This document shows positions 42,549-49,594 of a DNA stretch of 64,000 nt, one piece after another. The DNA is taken from contig JBGSIB010000074.1 in assembly GCA_041751955.1 (NCBI GenBank), positions 1 to 64,000 of the forward strand, read 5' to 3'. Position numbers and translations under genes: made by a program. Source of the stretch: UBA2040 sp041751955 (lineage in GTDB: Bacteria; Bacteroidota; Bacteroidia; Flavobacteriales_D; Crocinitomicaceae). The notes beneath the pieces were generated by a model. It saw nothing but the letters and a program-made list of their open reading frames with translations, did not search any database and had not been told where the DNA came from. The first letter of the stretch is position 1. Every line of letters begins with the position of its first letter.

Positions 42549-43385
42549 ATGTTAGACATTCCAAAACATTACAAAATTGCCATGCGCTCAGCGGTTCTAG
42601 CAGCTGAGGAAATAATGCGCATTTACCAACACGGTTTTCACGCTGAATACAAGAAAGACGGTTCGCCCGTAACAGAGGCTGATTTGGCATCCTCCAAAAT
42701 TATCAATCACGAATTAGAAGGTACTGGTATTCCTGTAATTGGTGAAGAGAAAATCAATTTGCCTTTTGAAGAGAGAAAAATCTGGACGGAAAACTGGTGT
42801 GTTGATCCATTGGACGGCACCAAAGAATTTTTAAAAAGAAATGGAGAGTTTTGTGTGAACATTGCTCACATTGTTGAGGGGAAATCTGTTTTCGGTATCA
42901 TTGCCGAACCGTGCAAAGAGAGAATGATTTTTGGAGGTAAAGGCAGAGGTGTGTTTGTTTGGAATTATGCCGAAAATCCAGAAATGAATGTGTTTTCTAT
43001 TGTTTTATCCTCACAAGTTCTCACAGAAAAAGTCACATGGATCGGTTCTCGAAGTCATGAAAGTGCTGATGCACAGTGGGTGGAACATCTCTCCAAAACA
43101 TTCAGTAGCGTAGAAAAAATCCCAAAAGGAAGTGCCATCAAGTTCTTTGATTTGGCGCTTGGTTACGCACAAATTTATCCGCGTTTTGCACCTACAATGG
43201 AGTGGGATATCGCGGCCGGTCAAGCAATTTTGGAAGAATTGGGAGGCAATGTGCTTTCTGTAGAAACGAGTTTGCCTTTGGAGTACAACAAGGAAAGTCT
43301 TTTCAATCCTTTCTTCGTGGCAAAAACCGCCGCTTTTCTTTCACGAGAAAACAAACACAAAACTTTATCTTCGGATATAAAGTAA
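42549..43385 (+). CDS. cysQ: 3'(2'),5'-bisphosphate nucleotidase CysQ
   Basis: CysQ removes the 3'-phosphate from PAP/PAPS, clearing the by-product of sulfate activation and sulfotransfer. The 278-residue protein starts MLDIPKHYKIAM; upstream in-frame codons run into the preceding terminator. It has the inositol-monophosphatase fold signatures: SPVTEADLASS, PVIGEEK, metal motif WCVDPLDGTKEFLKRNGEFCVNIAHI and the C-terminal WDIAAGQAILEELGG. Length is slightly above average. It is followed at once by two outer-membrane barrel genes, which may share its transcript. Confidence 0.95.
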   Translation: MLDIPKHYKIAMRSAVLAAEEIMRIYQHGFHAEYKKDGSPVTEADLASSKIINHELEGTGIPVIGEEKINLPFEERKIWTENWCVDPLDGTKEFLKRNGEFCVNIAHIVEGKSVFGIIAEPCKERMIFGGKGRGVFVWNYAENPEMNVFSIVLSSQVLTEKVTWIGSRSHESADAQWVEHLSKTFSSVEKIPKGSAIKFFDLALGYAQIYPRFAPTMEWDIAAGQAILEELGGNVLSVETSLPLEYNKESLFNPFFVAKTAAFLSRENKHKTLSSDIK

Positions 43386-44951
43386 ATGAGGGCGGTTTAT
43401 CTTTTCCTATTCATATTTCTTCCTTTTTTATCGATAGGACAGCAAAATCTGTTGCCCATTTCTTCCTATTACAAGGATCAACTCTTCGCTAAACAGCAGC
43501 AAGGTCAAAATACCTATCTGCAATATTCAGGAAGTTTATTTTTACCGTGTGCCGAAAGCCAATTCAATCTGCACGCATACATTCGAGACAGCAGCGTACA
43601 ATACTATGATTTTACAGAGCATCTGTTTAAAAAGCACCTCATCGAAATCAAAGGAGATGGATATTATGTCACCCTCTCTCCTAATTTCAATTTGGGTCTA
43701 GGGAAGGATTTATCCGACACGAACAGCGCTCGTTTATTCAACAATACCCGTGGATTCACAATTGAAGGGGATATATTGGAGAAATTTTCTTTTTCAACCG
43801 CCTTATACGAAAACCAAAATCGGTTTACATTATATGAAAACGAGTATTATTCTTCAATAGGTGAGCGATATCCACAAAGTGATTCGAGTTATTTAACGCA
43901 AAATGCCATTATACCTGGCGCCGCCAGAACAAAACCTTTTAAAGTTGGCGCTTTTGATTATGCATACGCTATTGGAAATTTAGTGTTTAAACCCAACAAA
44001 CGTTTGCTCATCAGTGCGGGAAACAACGCACAATTTGTAGGAATGGGTTATCGTTCTTTGCTGCTTTCCGATAATTCTGTCCCAGCTATTTATTTGCGTG
44101 CTGATGGAAATATTACCGACAAACTCACTTATACGGTTTTACGCTCCAAACAATTCAATGTCCTTCGTAGGCCCAATTTTTCAACTGTTGAACCGTATTT
44201 TGAAACCAAGCTTTTCTCATCACATTTCATACACTACCGTCTGAATGACAAACTAAACGTAGGTGTATTCGAAGGTTCTTATTGGAATGTTGGCGATTCG
44301 ATTAGTCAGCAAAAAGTTCGTGGTGCATATTACATTCCACTTCCATTTGTTGGTTCTGCCATAGAAAATGACCATCAACAAGTAAATATTTTGGCAGGCT
44401 TGCAAGCCAGCTACACATTGCATGCTAGCATCCGTTTTTATGGTCAGTTGGCCCTTTCCAATTGGGACACAAAATCAATTGGAAGTCAATTGGGAGTTCG
44501 CTATTATGAGATTCTTGGGCTTTCGAACTCTATGCTTCAAATCGAATACAACAATGTACCCAAAAGACTGTATTTATCGGATAATTCTCGCTTGAATTAT
44601 AGCGCTTACAATTTGCCATCTGCTCATCCGAAAGGAAATGGTTTTCAGGAATATATCGTCCGATTCAACTATACCAAAAAACGTTTTTACGGCGATGTGA
44701 AAAGCATACTTTATCAGCTGAAAAATTACGAATCTGCTAATTTAATTGCCTCAAATAGCAGTATTACACCTTCTTCTGGTCAGATATATCATCAACAATT
44801 GGAATTGGGTTATCGTTTCAACAAACGGATGAATCTTGAGTTGTTTTTACAACATCGATACCGAAGCAGTTCCTTGGCTGGGGAGATAAATACGTATGCT
44901 TTTATGTTCGGGCTTCGCACTGGATTGATTAACCATTACGACGATTTTTGA
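43386..44951 (+). CDS. Outer-membrane beta-barrel protein, Wzi/RemB-like (1)
   Basis: This 521-residue exported protein has a signal peptide (MRAVYLFLFIFLPFLSIGQ). Amphipathic strands follow, with motifs typical of capsule-assembly Wzi and gliding-related RemB-type barrels: YYVTLSPNFNLGLGKD, FNNTRGFTIEGDI, KRLLISAGNNAQFVGMGYRSLLLSDNS. The start codon directly follows the cysQ stop. The stop overlaps the next barrel gene by one base (TGATG). The family call is from pattern memory; RemB is needed for gliding in Flavobacterium and Wzi binds capsule lectin-like, so either role is possible. Confidence 0.72.
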   Translation: MRAVYLFLFIFLPFLSIGQQNLLPISSYYKDQLFAKQQQGQNTYLQYSGSLFLPCAESQFNLHAYIRDSSVQYYDFTEHLFKKHLIEIKGDGYYVTLSPNFNLGLGKDLSDTNSARLFNNTRGFTIEGDILEKFSFSTALYENQNRFTLYENEYYSSIGERYPQSDSSYLTQNAIIPGAARTKPFKVGAFDYAYAIGNLVFKPNKRLLISAGNNAQFVGMGYRSLLLSDNSVPAIYLRADGNITDKLTYTVLRSKQFNVLRRPNFSTVEPYFETKLFSSHFIHYRLNDKLNVGVFEGSYWNVGDSISQQKVRGAYYIPLPFVGSAIENDHQQVNILAGLQASYTLHASIRFYGQLALSNWDTKSIGSQLGVRYYEILGLSNSMLQIEYNNVPKRLYLSDNSRLNYSAYNLPSAHPKGNGFQEYIVRFNYTKKRFYGDVKSILYQLKNYESANLIASNSSITPSSGQIYHQQLELGYRFNKRMNLELFLQHRYRSSSLAGEINTYAFMFGLRTGLINHYDDF

Positions 44952-46429
44952 TGAAGAAGCTCCTGGTAATCATATCGTTTTTTCCTGTTTTGGCTTTTGG
45001 TCAATCGACTTTAGACTGGTTTGAATCGAGCACTAGCAATTTCAAGTTGCCTTCCCAAAGTCTTTCAATGCATTCTAGCATTCATCCCTATCTGATTCGA
45101 GAAAAAACCTATCAACTTACGAAATATCAGATGACGACAAGTCTTCCGTACGATTTCAATCGGATTCCCCTTAAAAAATGGAATGTGCTACCGCTAGCGG
45201 ATGTCGGATTTAGAGGTGAAAAAACTGGTCAGTATAGAGCCTTGATAGGTGCTGGATTAGAACATAACTTCAATTCCAAATGGTACGCCCGCATGACCTA
45301 TCTTCATGGTATTGAGCAATCTACAGATATCTTCCAAGGAAAACATAGCATTACACTTCCAATAGATTCAAGTTTAAACCAAAAAATTGACGTGCGCGGA
45401 CGTGTTTCTTATTCACCGAACAAATTTTTCAATTTTCAAGCAGGCTGGGACAATCAATTTATCGGTGAAGGCAGTCGTTCTATGTTTTTGGGTGACTATG
45501 GAAAACCGCATGGATTCGGACTGGCGCGTATGAACTTTTGGCGAGTAGAATACATGATGCTTTATCAGCTTTTGCAGGAGAGAAATACAAAAGATCAGCG
45601 GATTAGCAAATTTGCGAGCAGTCATTATTTGAGTTATAATGTCACAAAATGGTTGCAATTAGGTGTTTTCGAATCGGTTGTTTTCCAACCAAAAGACACG
45701 CTTTTAAACCGTGGTTTTGAACCTGAATACTTAAATCCCATGGTGTTTTTCCGTCCGCAAGAATATGCTTTAGGTTCTTCAGACAATGTTCTTATTGGAG
45801 TTGATGCGAAAATCAGAATGAAAAACTGGACATTTTACGGTCAGTTGATGATGGATGAATTCAATTTTGCAGACATAAAAGGTAGAACGCGTTGGTGGGC
45901 AAACAAGTATGCTGTTCAAATGGGGGTAAAAACTAGTTTAATCGAAAATCAAAATAAGTTCTTCTTTCGGGGTGAAATGAACATCGTTCGCCCATACACC
46001 TATTCTCATCTGTCAAATAGCCAGAGTTATACCAACCAAGGAGACCCATTGGCGCATCCCTATGGTGCGAACTTTGCCGAAATTTTAGGGGAAGTGAATT
46101 GGCAGAGAGACAAATGGCGAGCGAGTATTTTTGCTTCTTATTCATTGAAAGGCTACGATACAAGTGCTGTAAATTGGGGTGGAAATATCAATATTCCATA
46201 CGTAAATCGACCTGTAGAGTTAATGGATTATGGACACCAAATTGGACAAGGCCAAGGGAATAATGCTTTCCGCGTTATGCTCCGTGGTTCTTATCGCGTT
46301 TATGAAAAGATTAAATTAGATGCCTTTGTTGAAGGACATTTTCGTTACAACACCTATCTCAACGAACCAAAAGCTCAAATCCTAATTGGGATACGCTCTC
46401 AGTTGTGGAATGATTATAGGAATTATTAA
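44951..46429 (+). CDS. Outer-membrane beta-barrel protein, Wzi/RemB-like (2)
   Basis: This 492-residue exported protein starts at the ATG in TGATG (MKKLLVIISFFPVLAFG signal peptide). It is a paralogue of the preceding barrel: both carry the R/N-L-F...F-N-F-Q-A-G-W/S-A-G-N-N...F-I/V-G-x-G-x-R-S-x-L-L/G-D pattern (here NFQAGWDNQFIGEGSRSMFLGDYG), a second half with GANFAEILGEV and a final NDYRNY. The two likely make a pair or heteromer in the outer membrane. Ligand unknown; a link to sulfated glycans through the adjacent cysQ is only a thought. Confidence 0.72.
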   Translation: MKKLLVIISFFPVLAFGQSTLDWFESSTSNFKLPSQSLSMHSSIHPYLIREKTYQLTKYQMTTSLPYDFNRIPLKKWNVLPLADVGFRGEKTGQYRALIGAGLEHNFNSKWYARMTYLHGIEQSTDIFQGKHSITLPIDSSLNQKIDVRGRVSYSPNKFFNFQAGWDNQFIGEGSRSMFLGDYGKPHGFGLARMNFWRVEYMMLYQLLQERNTKDQRISKFASSHYLSYNVTKWLQLGVFESVVFQPKDTLLNRGFEPEYLNPMVFFRPQEYALGSSDNVLIGVDAKIRMKNWTFYGQLMMDEFNFADIKGRTRWWANKYAVQMGVKTSLIENQNKFFFRGEMNIVRPYTYSHLSNSQSYTNQGDPLAHPYGANFAEILGEVNWQRDKWRASIFASYSLKGYDTSAVNWGGNINIPYVNRPVELMDYGHQIGQGQGNNAFRVMLRGSYRVYEKIKLDAFVEGHFRYNTYLNEPKAQILIGIRSQLWNDYRNY

Positions 46430-46432
46430 TCC

Positions 46433-46795
46433 TTACTTTTTCAAAATTGTTTCCAGCTGATTTCTTAAAAACAATATTTCACCTTCTAAATGTAAAACCC
46501 TACTTTCATATTGTGCTCTCTCTTGTTCTGAAAACGCATAATAATTTTTGTTATTTCCAAATGCAGTTTGGCAATTTTGAAAAATGAACTTTTCATCAAA
46601 ACCTAATATTTCTTGTGGTGATACTTCCAAAATCTCACTAATATCATTCAACCTATTTATGGTTAGCTGAGTTTCACCACTTTCTATTTTTGAATATGCC
46701 CTTGTAGATAGATTTAATTCAGTAGCAACAAATTCTTGAGAAATACCCTTTAACTCTCTGATCTGTCTTATCTTCTTTTCAATATTTGATATCAT
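46433..46795 (-). CDS. XRE-family helix-turn-helix regulator
   Basis: This 120-residue DNA-binding protein has an HTH_3 domain at about 8-62 (IRELKGISQEFVATELNLSTRAYSKIESGETQLTINRLNDISEIL). A C-terminal helical segment (SEQERAQYESRVLHLEGEILFLRNQLE) looks like a short coiled coil for dimerisation. It is divergent from the lipoprotein gene at 47005 and the direct repeats at 46818-46847 lie between them, so it may control itself and that gene. It converges on the barrel gene with three bases between their stops. Confidence 0.9.
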   Translation of the reverse strand: MISNIEKKIRQIRELKGISQEFVATELNLSTRAYSKIESGETQLTINRLNDISEILEVSPQEILGFDEKFIFQNCQTAFGNNKNYYAFSEQERAQYESRVLHLEGEILFLRNQLETILKK

Positions 46796-46817
46796 TTTGC
46801 CTTAAAAATTCAAAAAT

Positions 46818-46847
46818 AGAATAAATTGTTCAACAAAAGAATAAATT
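46818..46847. promoter_or_regulatory. Direct repeats, possible operator of the XRE regulator
   Basis: AGAATAAATT occurs twice, at 46818-46827 and 46838-46847, twenty bases apart, i.e. about two turns of DNA on the same face. They lie 23 bases before the regulator start codon. This is a plausible autoregulatory site, though the region is AT-rich. Confidence 0.4.
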
Positions 46848-47004
46848 AAACCTGAAATTCTAAAGGGTATAAATAATATTTGCATAGAAGGTGCGGTAAC
46901 ACTTTCACGAAAAAGACTCAAACCAGTTATTTACCGATTACTATGAATGAGCACCTCATCATAAAATGATGTTGAAAACTATTAATTAATTTAAATTATT
47001 TATT

Positions 47005-47781
47005 ATGAAAAAGAAAGTCATTCTATCAGCTTCAATGTTGTTAGCACTAACATTTTCCATTTATTCTTGTAAAAAAAATATATCTAATGCACCTGCATCA
47101 AAGATTGACATCGAGCAACCTATCCATAATGATCAGAGCAATTCATTTCAAGAGGTGGACATATCAAAAGAAAAAATCTATAGTATTTTGAATTCAGAAT
47201 TGTTAATGAACAAACTAGGAATTTTAGGAATGAATTATACCGGTAAATTCAAAAAGCTTACTAAACTGGATTCCGATATTTTTGTTTGTGAATTGAAAGG
47301 ATTAGCGAAGGATATCACCAGCAGTTCGCTCATTGTTTATTCTTCAGCAAACTGTCAAATAATTTTGCCTTTACTTTTCACTTCCGCAGAATCTAATGTA
47401 GAAAAAACCTATCGCTTTCTTTCCTTAGACCAACAACACATAATTTCTGAATTACAACTTGTCCTAAATGGTGATGTTGGTTGGGATGTGCCGAATGCAT
47501 TACCTTGCCCACAACAAGGACTATCATTTAGTGATTGTGTTGTTTGTGCTTGGGCTGACGTTTGTAGTGATTGGATTGGTTTGACGGCAGCTACAACGAA
47601 TCCGGGTGCCGTCTTAATTGCATGTGTAACGGCTTGCCTCTTTTTTAGCTCAGCACTCCCTCCCGATCCAGATTTTGCTGAAGTTCAAGAATGGGTAGAA
47701 AATTCAACTGGACCAGATAATATCTTCAATGGCTATGACATTGTTACTTCAAATTCTTTGGTTACATTTGTTTTAAACTAA
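47005..47781 (+). CDS. Lipoprotein with a cysteine-rich hydrophobic C-terminal segment
   Basis: This 258-residue predicted lipoprotein has a signal peptide ending in IYSC (Cys22), then KKNISNAPAS. A middle domain of about 130 residues has no recognised family. At about 168-215 the sequence CPQQGLSFSDCVVCAWADVC leads into TTNPGAVLIACVTACLFF: six cysteines and a small glycine/alanine-rich hydrophobic run. Such a segment resembles bacteriocin-like or membrane-inserting peptides, but it is attached to a long lipoprotein and that reading is weak. It is divergent from the XRE regulator and followed by a small membrane protein five bases downstream. Confidence 0.75.
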   Translation: MKKKVILSASMLLALTFSIYSCKKNISNAPASKIDIEQPIHNDQSNSFQEVDISKEKIYSILNSELLMNKLGILGMNYTGKFKKLTKLDSDIFVCELKGLAKDITSSSLIVYSSANCQIILPLLFTSAESNVEKTYRFLSLDQQHIISELQLVLNGDVGWDVPNALPCPQQGLSFSDCVVCAWADVCSDWIGLTAATTNPGAVLIACVTACLFFSSALPPDPDFAEVQEWVENSTGPDNIFNGYDIVTSNSLVTFVLN

Positions 47782-47786
47782 GAACT

Positions 47787-47978
47787 ATGAAAAATCAGAA
47801 GACATCTATAATTATAGTGTTTGCAATATCTATAATTTTTACTTTTTTCGGTGCTTGGCTTACAATTTGGCATGTATACCCTGATGGAGCCCAAGGTGCA
47901 TTCGGAGCTGGCATATTCCATTCTATTCTTGGATTCTTTTTACTTTTAAAGAATAAAAAGCAAAACGTTACAAATTAA
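47787..47978 (+). CDS. Small two-helix membrane protein
   Basis: This 63-residue protein has two hydrophobic helices (SIIIVFAISIIFTFFGAWLTIW and GAGIFHSILGFFLLL), a central VYPDGAQGAFGAG loop and a basic tail. It begins five bases after the lipoprotein stop, so the two are co-transcribed. Size and layout would suit a partner or immunity-type protein, but no family was recognised. Confidence 0.68.
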   Translation: MKNQKTSIIIVFAISIIFTFFGAWLTIWHVYPDGAQGAFGAGIFHSILGFFLLLKNKKQNVTN

Positions 47979-47988
47979 CTATTTATAT

Positions 47989-48018
47989 AAAAGGCTATCA
48001 AGATTTGATAGCCTTTTT
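47989..48018. terminator. Bidirectional terminator between the small membrane protein and the helicase
   Basis: AAAAGGCTATCA and TGATAGCCTTTTT form a perfect stem around AGATT, with A and T runs on either side. It lies just past the plus-strand stop at 47978 and overlaps the last codon of the convergent helicase gene. Confidence 0.9.
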
Positions 48019-49261
48019 AGTTCGTCTTTTTCGGACGAAAAGAGCCTTTCTTTCTATTCGGATTAAACTTCCTGTTGTTTCCATTCCCCGAAGGTCTAGA
48101 TTTTGCCGCCGATTCGTTCCATTCTGGAGCGTCACCAAATTCTTTTGGCATTTCATATCGTGGAACCTCCATTTCAATTAAACGTTGAATTTTGGCCAGT
48201 TTCGGCATATCCTTCGGGTTGATTAATGTAATCGCTTCACCTTTGGTGTTGGCTCTTGCTGTTCTACCAACGCGATGCACGTAATCTTCCGCATCTCTTG
48301 GAGCATCAAAATTGACCACCATGTTGATTTCTTTGATGTCAATACCGCGCGACATGACATCCGTAGCTACTAAAACACGTATGCGTCTAGAACGAAATCC
48401 AAGGAGAACCTCTTCTCTTTCTTCCTGATTCAAATTGGAAGAAATTCCTTTCGCTTTGATTCCATTTCGAGATAAATAACGCGCAATTTGAGATACTTTG
48501 TCCTTTGCAGAGGTAAAAATGATGATGCTTTCGTATTCTTTTTTCTCGTCTAGAATGTGTTTTAGCAATTGTTCTTTTTGATTATCAAACGCTAAGTAAA
48601 CACCCTGAGTAATACCTGCGGCTGGTTTAGATAAACTCAAAACTATCTCTTCCGGACTGTGCAATAATTTTTGAGCAAGCGTTTTTATTTTTGGCGCCAT
48701 TGTCGCACTGAACATCAAATTTTGACGTTTCTTAGGCAAAAAGGATATGATTTTCATCAAATCGTCATTGAATCCCATGTCGAGCATTTTGTCAGCTTCA
48801 TCCAAAATCAAGTGTTTGACATGTTTGAAGTTAACATAACCCAAATTCAAATGAGAGATTAATTTTCCAGGAGTCGCTACAATAATGTCGCGGCCATTCA
48901 CCAAAGCGTCTTTTTGATCATTAAAATTGCCACCGTCACCACCGCCGTAAATTGCCATAGAACCAACAGACACAAAATAAGACAATCCTTGAATTTCCTG
49001 TTCAATTTGTAAAGCCAATTCACGTGTTGGTACAATGATTAAAGTATCGATATGACTGGTTTCTTTGCCAACTAACTTGTTGAGTATTGGTAAGATAAAA
49101 GCCGCTGTTTTTCCAGTTCCAGTTTGAGCACAGGCAATTAAATCTCTATTCTGAAGAATAAGCGGAATCGCCTGTTGTTGTATGGGTGTTGCATCCGTGA
49201 AGCCCATGTAGTCAAGCGCTTCTAATAATTCGGATGATAAGTTTAGTTCTGTAAATTTCAT
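48017..49261 (-). CDS. DEAD-box RNA helicase (RhlE-like)
   Basis: This 414-residue helicase starts at MKFTELNLSSELLEALDYMGF, the Q-motif region; 34 upstream in-frame codons are unlikely to be used. Motifs in order: ATPIQQQAIP (Q), AQTGTGKTAAF (I), PTRELALQI (Ia), DEADKML (II), FSATM (III), ATDVMSRGID (V) and HRVGRTAR (VI). A basic tail (NGNNRKFNPNRKKGSFRPKK) can bind RNA. These enzymes remodel structured RNA in ribosome assembly or at low temperature. The gene stands alone with its own terminator. Confidence 0.93.
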   Translation of the reverse strand: MKFTELNLSSELLEALDYMGFTDATPIQQQAIPLILQNRDLIACAQTGTGKTAAFILPILNKLVGKETSHIDTLIIVPTRELALQIEQEIQGLSYFVSVGSMAIYGGGDGGNFNDQKDALVNGRDIIVATPGKLISHLNLGYVNFKHVKHLILDEADKMLDMGFNDDLMKIISFLPKKRQNLMFSATMAPKIKTLAQKLLHSPEEIVLSLSKPAAGITQGVYLAFDNQKEQLLKHILDEKKEYESIIIFTSAKDKVSQIARYLSRNGIKAKGISSNLNQEEREEVLLGFRSRRIRVLVATDVMSRGIDIKEINMVVNFDAPRDAEDYVHRVGRTARANTKGEAITLINPKDMPKLAKIQRLIEMEVPRYEMPKEFGDAPEWNESAAKSRPSGNGNNRKFNPNRKKGSFRPKKTN

Positions 49262-49544
49262 TGAGGCAAAGATAAGTTTAATTTCATTGGAAAGTATTGG
49301 TTTGCTAGAGATTAGCAAAACGAAACTATACTGTTTGAAATTAAATTGGAAGAGGAGAGTCATTTAAAAGGTAAGATGCACCAAAAAAAGTTCCTTAATT
49401 AAATGTAGGATACTCACTTTTCTTGAATTTGGATATTAATTGAAATCACTAGTCAGATTTTTAAATTATAAACTCTCTATTATTGAGATCAATAGGATAA
49501 AATCAGTGCGTTTTTTCATATTTTTCTAGATAAGTGTTAATTTT

Positions 49545-49574
49545 TTGCATATTCACAATTTCTGCATAGATTTG
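49545..49574 (+). promoter_or_regulatory. Predicted promoter of the T9SS gene at 49595
   Basis: TTG (49545-49547), 19 bases, then TAGATTTG (49567-49574) is an exact match to the Bacteroidota consensus. The start codon is 20 bases downstream. Elsewhere in the 49262-49594 gap I see no gene or structure. Confidence 0.75.
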
Positions 49575-49594
49575 TTAAAACTCAAAACACAAGC

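Noticed and set aside
43386..44951. Firm naming as remB
   Set aside because: The similarity is to general Wzi/RemB-type barrels; no gliding genes lie nearby, so the symbol was not assigned.
47005..47781. Bacteriocin with immunity protein
   Set aside because: The cysteine-rich hydrophobic segment is suggestive, but it is the end of a long lipoprotein. No leader, processing or transport genes are seen.
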